Part shown: in pieces, positions 6,250 through 15,907 of the stretch | Position numbering within the stretch: position 1 is the stretch's first letter | Layout: every line of letters begins with the position of its first letter | IMG/VR virus record: IMGVR_UViG_3300009545_000009 | Coordinates: 1-47,049 of that record | DNA from: a virus | Reading direction: 5' to 3' (one strand) | Length of the DNA: 47,049 nucleotides | The notes under the pieces: model-generated | Databases searched by the model: none | Seen by the model: only the letters and a program-made list of their open reading frames with translations | Told to the model about the DNA's origin: nothing | Translations under genes and position numbers: made by a program

Positions 6250-8202
6250 TCAGAAGTTTCGGCTCTTCTCGACCCATGCGGCATTCGTAGGATCACGCGT
6301 GATCACGATGATATTTGAATTGGCTGGCGTCACATTTACCGCGCCTTTCAACGCGAGTGTTCCGGAGTTGACCAAAGTCGTATTCCCGTTCGTGAAATAC
6401 AACTCAACCTCTTGATCTGCGAAGGAGTTGGTGAAACCAGTGACGTTGGTCGCCCCAGCATTGGATACGACGAGCCTCGCAATGCTCGCTACCGATGGCG
6501 TGGCGCCGTTCGTAGTGGTGGCGGAAATGCGCCCCGACTGTCCAAGCTGGAGCCCTTTTGCATCGCTGACCTGTGCCAGCACGCGCGAGCCATCCGAGAG
6601 CAGTAGCCGGCTGCTGTTGGCGCTCGAGTGCTCCCAATAGGGAAGGTTTACTAGCGCTGCAGCGCCATCGCTCGGGCGATAGCGCGTGATGATGGTCTTG
6701 CTGATCCCGTTGGCCGTGTAGCGAATGGTGAAGTTCTCGGAGTCCTCCGGGTTCTGTGACCACTCCTGTGTGATGCCAGTGTCGCAGGCATCATTGCCAA
6801 CTCTGCCGAGCTCGTCGTAATAGAAATTGATCTTGAACGGCGTCCACATGGACTCGAACGCCCAGGTGATCCCGCCCACAGTTGCGTTACCCGTGGAGTG
6901 AGTCGGTGACACCGTGGAAACACCGGCCGTGACCGCGCGATACACCCACTGATTGGTCGCGCTGATGTAATCGCCAATCGCAACTGTGATTCCGTTGAAC
7001 CAGAACTCGTAGTTACCGGCGCGCTCCGGAGAACGTACCCGAGACACGAAGCAGCCCACCCCGAGGCCACCATATTCCGCCGTGCGCACCGTGGACTTGG
7101 TCCAGTTCGTCTGCCACAAAGGGCGGGGGCCCTTGGTGCCGTTCCTGAGATACCCACGCTCCCAGCTCAATCCGCACAAACCAAGCCCGGCACTGGTGGT
7201 GCCAGCAGTGCGGGTGTTGTTAAAACTGAGCCCCGGGAAGTGCCCGTCAACGATAGTGCGCGTGGTATCTGTGTTGGCATCTACCGGCTTCGACATCACA
7301 CCGTTGATCTGCTGGCGGTACCCTGCGCCGCTCTGGAAGATGTTCGTGAAGAACAGACGCGCCTTGCCAGGCAGAACAGCCATCACGGCAGTCATGTCGA
7401 ACCGAATGCGTGGTGCGATGTACAGATCCGCATCCCAACCCGCCCCCATGGCAGTCAGCGCGGCGACGATCTGGGTCGTCTGGTCAGTATCATTGTCGGT
7501 GACGCCGTAGCGGCGCAAGTCGCCAACCGCATATGCATAGTTGGATGGCGTCACTCCGGTAGAGATCTCGATGGCGGCACGCTTGAGCCCAGTCAACCCC
7601 GGGCTCGTGTCGGTGCGCTCCATGAGCAGCGCAAGGATTGCGTCCTGATCGGTTGTCGATCCCGTCAGCAGACTCGTCAGAGCCGCTGCTGTCATCACCG
7701 TTGAGCTAAGAACTGCCGGAGTGAGAACGCCACTGGCATTCGTTGTCAGGTACTTCGACACCCATGCGGAGACAGGCGTCATCGTGCCGTCTGACAGTAC
7801 GTTGTCCGGATAGCGCACACACGCCAGAAGCTGTCGCTTCAGGTCCTGCATCTCACGCTCGATATGATCGAATGCGTCTTCGTGAATCTCCGGCAGGAAG
7901 CGCCCCTGGTTGCGAATGCTGGTCGGTTGCGTGTTGGGCGTGTTACTACGAATGTCGAGCGTGTAGCCTGCGTAGGCCGCCGCGGCGCTCGCAGTAAGCG
8001 TTACGCTCCCGCCACTTGCTACGTTCGCGCCCGTGACAGTGTAGTGCGTCAGGTAGGCGAGCAGCGTGGGAACCGCCGGTGTTGCGGTACTGCACGCCGT
8101 CACCTGCAGGTCGGTATCCGCAAAGATGCGGAACGAGAACGGATAGGGACCGACGCCGCTGACGGTGTAGCGCTCGATCGTGTCGTTGACGTTGACAGTC
8201 AT
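6250..8202 (-). CDS. Tail fibre / receptor-binding protein
   Basis: A 650-aa protein. Residues 1-110 follow the T7 gp17-like N-terminal tail-attachment pattern (VNDTIERYTVSGVGPYPFSF, then LTHYTVTGANVASGG, and later PNTQPTSIRNQGRFLPE). A helical linker follows (EDAFDHIEREMQDLKRQLL), then a beta-rich, Gly/Ser/Thr-rich distal region. It should form the trimeric fibre or spike that binds the host surface. The distal part matches no enzyme I recognise. The gene ends 2 bp from the stop of the convergent SGNH hydrolase. Confidence 0.82.
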   Translation of the reverse strand: MTVNVNDTIERYTVSGVGPYPFSFRIFADTDLQVTACSTATPAVPTLLAYLTHYTVTGANVASGGSVTLTASAAAAYAGYTLDIRSNTPNTQPTSIRNQGRFLPEIHEDAFDHIEREMQDLKRQLLACVRYPDNVLSDGTMTPVSAWVSKYLTTNASGVLTPAVLSSTVMTAAALTSLLTGSTTDQDAILALLMERTDTSPGLTGLKRAAIEISTGVTPSNYAYAVGDLRRYGVTDNDTDQTTQIVAALTAMGAGWDADLYIAPRIRFDMTAVMAVLPGKARLFFTNIFQSGAGYRQQINGVMSKPVDANTDTTRTIVDGHFPGLSFNNTRTAGTTSAGLGLCGLSWERGYLRNGTKGPRPLWQTNWTKSTVRTAEYGGLGVGCFVSRVRSPERAGNYEFWFNGITVAIGDYISATNQWVYRAVTAGVSTVSPTHSTGNATVGGITWAFESMWTPFKINFYYDELGRVGNDACDTGITQEWSQNPEDSENFTIRYTANGISKTIITRYRPSDGAAALVNLPYWEHSSANSSRLLLSDGSRVLAQVSDAKGLQLGQSGRISATTTNGATPSVASIARLVVSNAGATNVTGFTNSFADQEVELYFTNGNTTLVNSGTLALKGAVNVTPANSNIIVITRDPTNAAWVEKSRNF

Positions 8203-8211
8203 GGTGAATCC

Positions 8212-10926
8212 TTATCGCCCTGCGGCCGTCGTGAGATCGGCCATCTGCGTGGGCGCGGAATCCCCCGGCTCCCACCAGTACGTAGTCCCCCAGTCGCGTC
8301 TCGCCGCAGCCTTCTGGCGTGCGAGATACCCCGGAGAAAGTGAGTCCTGCAGTTCGTTGAAGCCGGCATGGTCGATCGCGGCCTTGAGATACCAGAGGTT
8401 CATAAAGGGGACGTTCTGACGTGCGAAGCGCAGGAGCTCCGCCGCGGCCTTCGGGTCCTTGCCTTGCATCACCTGGCCGAGATTGCCGAGCGTGACGTTC
8501 GCAGCATCCGCCGCCGTTCCTGCTACAGGGCCCGCAAGGCTCGTCCAGTTCGGCTGGCCGCCGCGCGAGTTGCCTCCGAGCCCGGTGTAGAGCATGTCGC
8601 CAAAGATTCCGAGCCCGCCGCCCTGAGCGAATGCCGCGCCCCAGAACTTCGGCGTTGTGGCATCGCGCGGGTTTTTTCCGCTGATGAGGTCCTTGAGCTC
8701 AACCGACAGTGCGCCCATCAGCGTGAGGCCCGTCAACAGCGAGAGGCTGTAGGCAAGTCGGCCCTTGACGGTCGGAATCGACTTGATGCGCTCGATGTTC
8801 CGGATGACCATCGAAAGCGGAAACGACTTGAACAGCATCAGGCTGCGGCCAATCTCGCCGCCGAGCGTGCCCGCCTTCATGCCCTGCGTGATCGTCGCGC
8901 GCGTCACGACATCGGGTGCAAGAACTGCAGTCTTGCCCTCGTTATCGATGAAGCCGAGCATCTTTGCGACAGCCTGATTGACTTGGGCGTCCGTGAAGCT
9001 TCCGGACGCCCATGGTTTACGCTGATTGGCGAGGTCCGCCGGCAGCTCAACCCGCGATGGATAAGGGATGCCAGCAGCAAGATCGCCCGCGCCACGCGCG
9101 GCGTGATTGGCTGGCACGTCGACGTACCAGACTTTCATCCCAGAACCGCGGCTCGCCCAACCTTCCGCGTCGGGCAAGTGAGAGGTCACCCACAGCGGCC
9201 CAGTGACACCCTCAGGTGATCCGCCGTGGTAGTAGCGGACCATGCCAGCAGCCGGAGGCGCTACTCCTTTCGCGTTGCGAATTGCGTTCGCGGTCAGAAG
9301 ATCGCGGCCGCGAATGTTCTCGGGTGTTGCCGCCTGCCAGACCTGCCAGTCCCCGTCCGTAAGCCCCGCCGCCTTGAACCGTTCGCGATCGAAGTCCGAA
9401 AGCGCGCCCCAGTCAGTGTTTTTGAGCGTCGCGAGCTGATCCTGAAGCATGAGGCCGAGGCCAGCCCGGAGCCGATGCGTCCACGCCTCCACGAACTGCA
9501 GTTTCATGGTTGCGTTTGCGATCTTTCCAGACCAGTCCTGACGTAGATTGTCGGCATGCCAGGCCTGCATTTCGCCCGACACGCTCTCGACTGCAAGGCC
9601 CAGACGAGCAGCGTCTTCAGTGAGGCTGCTGGAGGCGAGACTCTTGAACATCTGCCCGAACGCCTTGCCGAGCGGCACACCGTTGTAGCGCGCGGTCGCA
9701 AGCCACGTCGGCGCATCGTTGATCGAGGAGATCATGACGCCGCCGAGCTTCGTGGCGGAGGTCCAGTTGCGGATCGTGCGGCCGATCGCTGCGGCTCGCG
9801 GGTTCACCGGGCTTGCGGTGGTACCGTTCAGCACGTCCCAGACCATGTCGGTGGTCGCGCCGTACTGTGTGACGCCCTTCGCCGGCCGTCCTGCCGCGCG
9901 CGAGTCCTCGATCTGCGCGGTGTCGTTCAGCAGTTTGTACGTCGAGGTTGGGTTTGAGCCGAACGACTCCATGAGGCCGATATTCTTGGCCTGCATGTTC
10001 ACGTGGTTGTGGATCGATTCGAATACCGAGCCCTGCCCGAAGTCGGCGAGGTAGCCGAGATAGCTATCCGGATCCTTGAAGTGCAGCGCGCGGTGAGCCT
10101 CATCGAAGCGCGAGGCACGAGAACCCGCACCGCCCGAGCCTGCTTCCCGGCGGGTGAGTCCTTCGGTTGCAAGCGTGTCGTACGAGTGACTCAGGAAGTC
10201 ATTCATCTGGGCATCGGTCATCGCCGAGCCATCGGGATTGAAGTAGCGCGAACGGTCGAGGCGCGGCAGGACCTTGCCTACCCACTCCGCTTTGCCCGCC
10301 TTCACGATGGCGCCCGTGTCGTGGGGCTGCGGCAGGTAGCCGTAATCGAGCTTGCCGATGTCCGCGCCGGCTGAGTTCAGGCGCTCACGGATGTGCTCTA
10401 CCTGCTCGAGATAGGCTTTCGCACCGTCTGCCGCGACCTTGTTGCCGGTCTTCTCCCCGTACACCTCGCGCACGAAATCACGCACGGCGGTGGGATTCTC
10501 GATGAGTCCCATGAACCGCGGTGCTGCAGCGTGCATGGCATCCATGAGGTTGCCGAACAGTTCATTTCGGACGCCGGTGACGTACTGGTCTACCTGGCGT
10601 AGGCGTTCGAACAGGGCCTTGTGGACCGCGTCCTTTCCGCCAAACTCTTTCGACCTGGCGATGAGGTTTGAAGTCTCGCGAGCCTGGGCGGAAGCGTTGA
10701 GCGCCTTTCGCTGCGCAGCCTTGGCGGCCTGCTCTGTGTCCTGCTTCAGCGAGAGTTCCGCGGCGGCCTTGAGGCGATCCGCGGCAGCCATGCCGGCGAA
10801 CGTCTTGTCCGTGCGCGCGAGCTCGCGCAGGTTCGCGGTGATGCGATCCTCCATGCGCTGGGCTTCGCCTTTCCCGAGAGCCCGGCCGATCGCCTGTTCG
10901 ATTTGCTGGATGCAGGCGGTTTTCAT
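8212..10926 (-). CDS. Internal virion protein with inserted ADP-ribosyltransferase-like domain
   Basis: A 904-aa protein in the position of the large ejected core protein of T7-like phages. A helical core occupies about 1-555 and 645-904. A foreign-looking block at about 562-641 (DNA 9004-9243) begins with VRYYHGG and continues LWVTSHLPDAEGWA and KVWYVDVP, resembling the first strands of His/Arg-type ADP-ribosyltransferases (polyvalent-protein style). After the block the core resumes at KMLGFIDNEGKTAVLAPD. A hydrophobic stretch lies at about 722-740. The start at 10926 gives an ATGA overlap. The core role is well supported by context; the enzyme domain is tentative. Confidence 0.75.
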   Translation of the reverse strand: MKTACIQQIEQAIGRALGKGEAQRMEDRITANLRELARTDKTFAGMAAADRLKAAAELSLKQDTEQAAKAAQRKALNASAQARETSNLIARSKEFGGKDAVHKALFERLRQVDQYVTGVRNELFGNLMDAMHAAAPRFMGLIENPTAVRDFVREVYGEKTGNKVAADGAKAYLEQVEHIRERLNSAGADIGKLDYGYLPQPHDTGAIVKAGKAEWVGKVLPRLDRSRYFNPDGSAMTDAQMNDFLSHSYDTLATEGLTRREAGSGGAGSRASRFDEAHRALHFKDPDSYLGYLADFGQGSVFESIHNHVNMQAKNIGLMESFGSNPTSTYKLLNDTAQIEDSRAAGRPAKGVTQYGATTDMVWDVLNGTTASPVNPRAAAIGRTIRNWTSATKLGGVMISSINDAPTWLATARYNGVPLGKAFGQMFKSLASSSLTEDAARLGLAVESVSGEMQAWHADNLRQDWSGKIANATMKLQFVEAWTHRLRAGLGLMLQDQLATLKNTDWGALSDFDRERFKAAGLTDGDWQVWQAATPENIRGRDLLTANAIRNAKGVAPPAAGMVRYYHGGSPEGVTGPLWVTSHLPDAEGWASRGSGMKVWYVDVPANHAARGAGDLAAGIPYPSRVELPADLANQRKPWASGSFTDAQVNQAVAKMLGFIDNEGKTAVLAPDVVTRATITQGMKAGTLGGEIGRSLMLFKSFPLSMVIRNIERIKSIPTVKGRLAYSLSLLTGLTLMGALSVELKDLISGKNPRDATTPKFWGAAFAQGGGLGIFGDMLYTGLGGNSRGGQPNWTSLAGPVAGTAADAANVTLGNLGQVMQGKDPKAAAELLRFARQNVPFMNLWYLKAAIDHAGFNELQDSLSPGYLARQKAAARRDWGTTYWWEPGDSAPTQMADLTTAAGR

Positions 10927-12986
10927 GCGCCTCGCCCCAGGAAGCATTGAACCGCGACCGAGTACGCTTCCGCGTCCTTCAGGTCTTGCTGGTACTCACG
11001 CTGGATCTGGTCCGCAACGTCGGCTAGCGTCGACTGGATGGGCTGGCCATCCGCATCGAAGCCGGAATAGATGGGTGCGTCGGGACGCTCGCTGGCGAGC
11101 CGCTGGAGAGCGGTGAGTTCGGGGACCTTCCCAGACTCGGCGGAGACTAGTGGCTCAGCGCCCGCTGGTTGAGCTTGTCGAGCATCCGCTGCGCTCGCGC
11201 GTCCGCCGCCAGATCGTTGGGAGTCTTCGCGGAATCCGCGGTAGACGGCGTCGGAGATGCGGCCGGCTTGGTGTTCTGCGTCGAGGGCTGTGCTTGCTTC
11301 TTCACGAAGCCGAGTATACGCGCTCTCGTCGAGCTTCGGAATACGCGCCAGGGTAGACATGCGCGCGTTGCCCTTGCCGTGCGTATTGTCAAATACGCGG
11401 ATCTTCACGCGATCATCGCCTGCGTAATGGGCTGCCAGGCGATCCATGGTCTCGCGCGCACCGACATGGGTTGCGACGTGTTCGCTGAGCGGTACCGTTC
11501 GTCCCGAGCCGCTACGAGCCTCCTGCCGCATCGCGCGAGGCAATGCGCCTCCCGTGAGGGCTTCGATTGGGTCGCGGTAGGTGTAGACGATCTCGACGCG
11601 CTTCCCGGCCTGTAGTGCCTGATCGATCTTCTGAGTAGCACTCTCCAGGCGATTCATGTTCGTGTCGTAGACGATTTGCGCGCCCGTGATGTCCAGGCCG
11701 CTACTCTTGCCGGCGCCGGTACCTCCGGCGCTGAATAACACCAATGGCTCTTCACCGGGCCCGGGGCGCTGGGCAAGCTTCTTCGCGTATAGCTGCTTGA
11801 TGAACGCCGAAGCAGGCTCGTGAACCTGCGCGGAAAGAGATCGATCAGCCTGGTACTCGGGCGAGAGTTCGCGGGCGATATCAGTGTTCAGAACCTTGCC
11901 GCCCTCAGACTCGGGCAACTCGCTGTAGCGCCTCTCGGCTGCGATTGGATGCGCGGCGAGCTCCGCCTCAAAGCGCTGCGCGAGCGGCGGGCCGCTTTCG
12001 TATGGCACATCTTCCGGCTGCACCGCCTCAACATCCCGCGCAAGCTTCGCGGACTCGTTAAGCTTCCCCGTGTCTTCGAAAGACGCCGGCTGCTCCGTGA
12101 CGGCCCGGCTCACATCGACCGGCTCATTGCGCGAGAGCTGCTCGAGCGCCGTCTGCAGGGCGTCCTGATGCGCTACTTCAGATGCAATGTCTGCGGGCTT
12201 CCCTGGCGCGGTCTCGGTCGTGAAGCTCTTCGTGTTGCGCGCGGCCATCACCGCATCGACCTGCGAGGGTGCGAGGCGCGGATCGATGTGGGGTGACAGC
12301 GTGTGATGCAGGCCACCGAACAGAAGGCCGGTCAGCGCATCCGTCGTGACCGAGGCAAGGTCCAGCACAGGAGGTGCCTGGTCCTCGTAGCCGGTCGCCT
12401 TAAATAGGGCCCCTTCCGCGCCACGCGTTGCCGCGCCGAATGCAAGATTGCCCGCCGCGCCGCTCGCAAGCCGACTCGTCAGGGTCTGGCCGACCACAGG
12501 GATCTTGAACCCGAGACCTGTTGCGAGAGCCTCGGTTGTGCCAGCTGCCACCGCGACGGGAGCGCTCACGCCCTCATTCACCAGGTCCTTGCCGCGCTCG
12601 ATGGCCTGTGTGCCCATGAGCACCGACGGATTGCCGCCCATGGCGGCGAGCGGGAGCAGGATCTCACCGAAGCTCCCGAGGGTCTGGCCGACCTTCCCCA
12701 CTTCGTGCGGGGCTGGCGTCCAATAGTCGATCGAGTCCTTGCGGACCTCGTCGGCGAATGAGTCGAGCGCTTCCTTGTCCGTGCCTGGTTCATCGAAGAA
12801 CGAGCCGACGGTCTGCATGAAGTCAGCCGTCTTGGCGCCACCGCGCATAATGCCGGTACCGATGCCCTTGAACGTGCCGCGGAAAGCCGGGGCGTCCAAC
12901 TCATCGAGGCTGTTGATGCTGTTCGCACGCGCGGCCGCTTCGAGCGGAGCCGACGCTTGCGCGTCAAATGAGAACAGGTCGCTCAT
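10923..12986 (-). CDS. Internal virion protein with embedded Zeta-toxin-type kinase domain
   Basis: A 687-aa protein. Residues 1-330 look like a structural ejection protein with Gly/Ala-rich, partly membrane-active stretches. Residues about 355-590 (DNA 11217-11924) form a Zeta-like P-loop kinase: Walker A GGTGAGKS (421-428), YDTNMNR, VEIVYTYRDP and an Arg-rich lid region. Zeta toxins phosphorylate UDP-sugars or other small substrates and stop cell-wall growth. No Epsilon antitoxin gene is adjacent. Placement between two internal virion genes suggests packaging and ejection with the DNA. The C-terminal 90 residues are helical. Confidence 0.82.
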   Translation of the reverse strand: MSDLFSFDAQASAPLEAAARANSINSLDELDAPAFRGTFKGIGTGIMRGGAKTADFMQTVGSFFDEPGTDKEALDSFADEVRKDSIDYWTPAPHEVGKVGQTLGSFGEILLPLAAMGGNPSVLMGTQAIERGKDLVNEGVSAPVAVAAGTTEALATGLGFKIPVVGQTLTSRLASGAAGNLAFGAATRGAEGALFKATGYEDQAPPVLDLASVTTDALTGLLFGGLHHTLSPHIDPRLAPSQVDAVMAARNTKSFTTETAPGKPADIASEVAHQDALQTALEQLSRNEPVDVSRAVTEQPASFEDTGKLNESAKLARDVEAVQPEDVPYESGPPLAQRFEAELAAHPIAAERRYSELPESEGGKVLNTDIARELSPEYQADRSLSAQVHEPASAFIKQLYAKKLAQRPGPGEEPLVLFSAGGTGAGKSSGLDITGAQIVYDTNMNRLESATQKIDQALQAGKRVEIVYTYRDPIEALTGGALPRAMRQEARSGSGRTVPLSEHVATHVGARETMDRLAAHYAGDDRVKIRVFDNTHGKGNARMSTLARIPKLDESAYTRLREEASTALDAEHQAGRISDAVYRGFREDSQRSGGGRASAADARQAQPAGAEPLVSAESGKVPELTALQRLASERPDAPIYSGFDADGQPIQSTLADVADQIQREYQQDLKDAEAYSVAVQCFLGRGA

Positions 12987-15031
12987 TGCACGGTAATCAC
13001 GAGCGGCTCGCCCTTCAGCGAGAACACATCGCGACCCTTGGTGACGAGATACTGGTTCGCCTTCCAGTTGCGCAGTCCCAGGCTGCCGAACGAGTCGACG
13101 GCCTTGGCCGCATCGGCATCGGGCACGCCGCGCGCCTTCAGTTCGGCTGCAAAGGCGGGGCGCGCTTTGTCTGCGAACGTCGACTCATCCATGCCGAGCG
13201 GCGCAAGCACATCCCCGTAGCCATGGAATGGCACGACAGTGCCGATGGATGCCTTCAGCGCCTGCTGAACGAGCCGCTGGTCGATGTCCTGCGTATCCGC
13301 GTTGAGCCGCCCCGTCTCGGCGGACTTGCCCACGTAGTAGGCATAGGCCACCTGCAGCGCGAGAGACTGCGCATCAGGACGTCCGGCGAACGCATCGCCG
13401 ACCTTGTCGACGAATGCCGTATCGAACTGGCTCTTGTTCGGCAGGAAGAGATTGGAGACGGGCTTACCGTCCTCGCCCTTCACCTGCTTCGTCTTGTTGA
13501 GCAGGTTCTCGCCCGTGACGATCGTCTGCGCGACCACACGGGCCGAAATCGCCGGATCATTCGCGCGGAACCAGTGGCCCGCCTCGGGAATCACATCGAC
13601 CGGCTTGCCATAGATCTGGCCCGCGTAGGCCTTGACCGGTGAGTCCGGCGCGATCTGCTGCATCATCGCCGCGTAAGCTTCATCGCTACTCACGGAAGCG
13701 CGCAGCTTCCCGAACAACTGCACGGCAGCCTGGGGATTCGCCGCATTGACCTGCGAGGCGAGCGCCTGCGCTTCCTGAGGCAGTAGCGGCTTCATCAGAA
13801 CCTGATTGCCGTACTGCTTGCGCATGGCAGTGATCGTGTCAACACGGCTCTGCAATGCCTGCTGCTGGGTGGGATCATCGAGCGCCGAGAGATCGACCTC
13901 GGGAATACTGGTTCCGGTGCGGGTCGCGTTGAACTGCAGCGGCTGCTGCTGGAGCAAGGTGACGTTCTGTGTCACGGCCGTCTTCAGCCGGTTCAGGTTC
14001 ACCGCATCGCGCATCGTGCCGCCGCCCTGATCAAGCGCGGCCTGCCGCTCCTGCACGGCCTTCACCTGATCGGTGATGGGCATGCGCAGGAGCTTCTGCA
14101 CATCCTGCTCGTCCGCCACCCGCTCTTTGAAGTCCCCCGCGAAGGTCGTCCCGCGCGTCTTGTTCTCCCAGCCTGCCCACATCTCAGGGGTCGCAGGAAC
14201 TCCGCTTGCAATCTGTCGGTCGATCTCGTTCAGCGTGCGCTCGGCGATGGCGTCGCGGTGATCCATCAAGGCGCGCGCGCGGTTCTCGGCTATGCGCTTG
14301 GCATCCGTGATCGCATTCTCGATCTGCGACGCCTTGTCGCCGTTTACATGATCGCGAATGGTGTTGTAGTAGCTCTCGGCTCCCGCGATGTTGTCGTTCG
14401 ACAGGAAGCGTCCGACGACTGCCGCATACGTGGCGGACTGTCGCGTCCCGATCTCCGCAGCCTTTTGTTCTCCGTCGAGCCCAGGAGACTGATCTACTGC
14501 GGCCCGCATCCGGGCCATCTCCGCCTCAACCGCCTTCGGATCATCGAAGTACGTCACCGCATTGACGTGGGCCTGCGCCTTGTAGTCCTCGCGCGATTTG
14601 GCGTAGTACGCCTCGGTCTGCTGCCGTTCGTGCGTGTCGAGTTGTCGCTGCAACTGCGCGCGCTTCTCGTTCACAGAAGACTGGTAGACGGCCTTCTGCC
14701 GGTCGCTCTTGAGGCCCTGCGTGATCTCGCTCGTCTTCTTGTCGAAGGTGGAGATGGCTTCAGGTGCAACCCCAATTGCGTCCTTCATGACCTTCGATTG
14801 CGCCTGCGAGTAGAGATCGTTGGCAACCGTATCGGTGTTGCGGTCGGCCTCCATGAAGGCCGCGCGATCGGCCTTGAGCTGCTCTTCCTTCCTGATCTTG
14901 AAGGCGACAGCGCCCACATCCGACACGCCCGCGCCGAGATCCTGGCCCACGGTGTTCTGCAATGGGCGCTGCTGAAAGTTCGGCGCTGCCTGCGCGCTCA
15001 CCTGATTCTGGAGTGTGGGAACAACCGGCAT
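12983..15031 (-). CDS. Internal virion (core/ejection) protein
   Basis: A 682-aa, long, largely helical protein with many Gln/Ala/Lys residues, in the place of T7 gp15-like core proteins. It starts at MPVVPTLQNQV, which gives an ATGA overlap with the gp14-like gene; the longer ORF upstream is read-through of that gene's frame. It probably forms part of the channel used to deliver DNA. No catalytic motif is visible. Confidence 0.78.
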   Translation of the reverse strand: MPVVPTLQNQVSAQAAPNFQQRPLQNTVGQDLGAGVSDVGAVAFKIRKEEQLKADRAAFMEADRNTDTVANDLYSQAQSKVMKDAIGVAPEAISTFDKKTSEITQGLKSDRQKAVYQSSVNEKRAQLQRQLDTHERQQTEAYYAKSREDYKAQAHVNAVTYFDDPKAVEAEMARMRAAVDQSPGLDGEQKAAEIGTRQSATYAAVVGRFLSNDNIAGAESYYNTIRDHVNGDKASQIENAITDAKRIAENRARALMDHRDAIAERTLNEIDRQIASGVPATPEMWAGWENKTRGTTFAGDFKERVADEQDVQKLLRMPITDQVKAVQERQAALDQGGGTMRDAVNLNRLKTAVTQNVTLLQQQPLQFNATRTGTSIPEVDLSALDDPTQQQALQSRVDTITAMRKQYGNQVLMKPLLPQEAQALASQVNAANPQAAVQLFGKLRASVSSDEAYAAMMQQIAPDSPVKAYAGQIYGKPVDVIPEAGHWFRANDPAISARVVAQTIVTGENLLNKTKQVKGEDGKPVSNLFLPNKSQFDTAFVDKVGDAFAGRPDAQSLALQVAYAYYVGKSAETGRLNADTQDIDQRLVQQALKASIGTVVPFHGYGDVLAPLGMDESTFADKARPAFAAELKARGVPDADAAKAVDSFGSLGLRNWKANQYLVTKGRDVFSLKGEPLVITVQ

Positions 15032-15480
15032 CAGCCGTCCCCCAGCTTCCACTGACCATAGGCCTGAGAGCCTGCGGTCAGAAGCGTGCGGCCCGCTGCG
15101 CCGTAGGAATTGGTACGCTGGTTTGCGCCCCAACGGCTCGCCTCATTCGCCTGATTTCTATAGCCCCAGGCCTCGCGTGCTGCATTGTTGCGTATCGTCT
15201 GCGCGTCCTCCTCGCCAACCTGAGCGGTGTCGCTCAGCAAGTTGAGCGCGGTTCCGGACACCGCGACGTTGCCCTTACCGAAGGCCGCCTTCTGCCCGCC
15301 GACAACCTGTGCGATCTGCCGGCGATAGCGCGACTCCTCGATCGATCCACGCAGCAGCGCATCGTTTGCCTGCGCCTCACTGAGGCGGCGATTCGTCTCT
15401 CCAGTCGCTTCGTCGATCTTGCCCTGCTGGAGCTTTCCAGCGGTGTCGATACCGCCGCCAATGAGTTGCATGAAGCCCAT
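15031..15480 (-). CDS. Small internal virion protein (T7 gp14-like)
   Basis: A 149-aa protein: a Gly-rich N-terminus (MGFMQLIGGGID), a helical Gln/Glu/Arg-rich middle, then VSGTALNLLSDTAQVGEEDAQ and RNNAAREAWGYRNQA, the pattern of phage core protein A. It is the smallest member of the ejected core set and lies directly before the two larger members. It is separated by one base from the upstream acetyltransferase-like gene. Confidence 0.8.
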   Translation of the reverse strand: MGFMQLIGGGIDTAGKLQQGKIDEATGETNRRLSEAQANDALLRGSIEESRYRRQIAQVVGGQKAAFGKGNVAVSGTALNLLSDTAQVGEEDAQTIRNNAAREAWGYRNQANEASRWGANQRTNSYGAAGRTLLTAGSQAYGQWKLGDG

Positions 15481-15481
15481 G

Positions 15482-15907
15482 TCAGCGACTCACCTGTCTG
15501 AACAGTTCGCCACGCGTGCCGTACGCAACCGGCTCGCCGAGCGTGAAGCCGAGCCACGCGAACCACTTCACCGCAGCCTCGTTCCGTACGTCCACATAGT
15601 TCACGACCGACACCGTGAGGCTTTCGGCCCAGCGTTTCGCGGCACGCAGGAACGGCAACGGATGGCGATCGATGGCCTGGGAGAAGACCGCCCACGGCAC
15701 ATTGCAGTCCTCGTGATGCATCACGCCAAAGATCCCAGCCGCCTCGCCGTCGATGAACACTGTCTGCGCGTTGCCGTACACGAGCCCGTAGCGCAGACAC
15801 ATCTCTGAGGTAACGCCCAGCGCCTCAAGCTCATCGATCTCTGGCTGGCGCAGATTGGAGAGCACGAGCCATGAATCACCAGGCATGGAGGGACGGATCT
15901 CAACCAT
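15482..15907 (-). CDS. GNAT-like virion-associated protein (T7 gp13-like)
   Basis: A 141-aa protein. The sequence follows the N-acetyltransferase-like fold found in the phage gp13 family: IRPSMPGDSWLV at the start, AQTVFIDGEAAGIFGVM in the centre, then VVNYVDVRNEAAVKWFAWLGF near the end, a typical GNAT acceptor and cofactor-end signature. In T7 the equivalent protein helps assemble the core. The start at 15907 gives an ATGGTTGA overlap with the nozzle gene. Enzyme activity is unknown. Confidence 0.75.
   Translation of the reverse strand: MVEIRPSMPGDSWLVLSNLRQPEIDELEALGVTSEMCLRYGLVYGNAQTVFIDGEAAGIFGVMHHEDCNVPWAVFSQAIDRHPLPFLRAAKRWAESLTVSVVNYVDVRNEAAVKWFAWLGFTLGEPVAYGTRGELFRQVSR

Noticed and set aside
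8368-9219. 283-aa + strand ORF inside the ejection protein gene
   Set aside because: Antisense shadow; the - strand frame is continuous and gene-like.
11147-11392. 81-aa - strand ORF within the Zeta-domain gene, and a + strand partner, as a possible antitoxin
   Set aside because: No Epsilon-like composition; both look like alternate-frame shadows of the Zeta domain.
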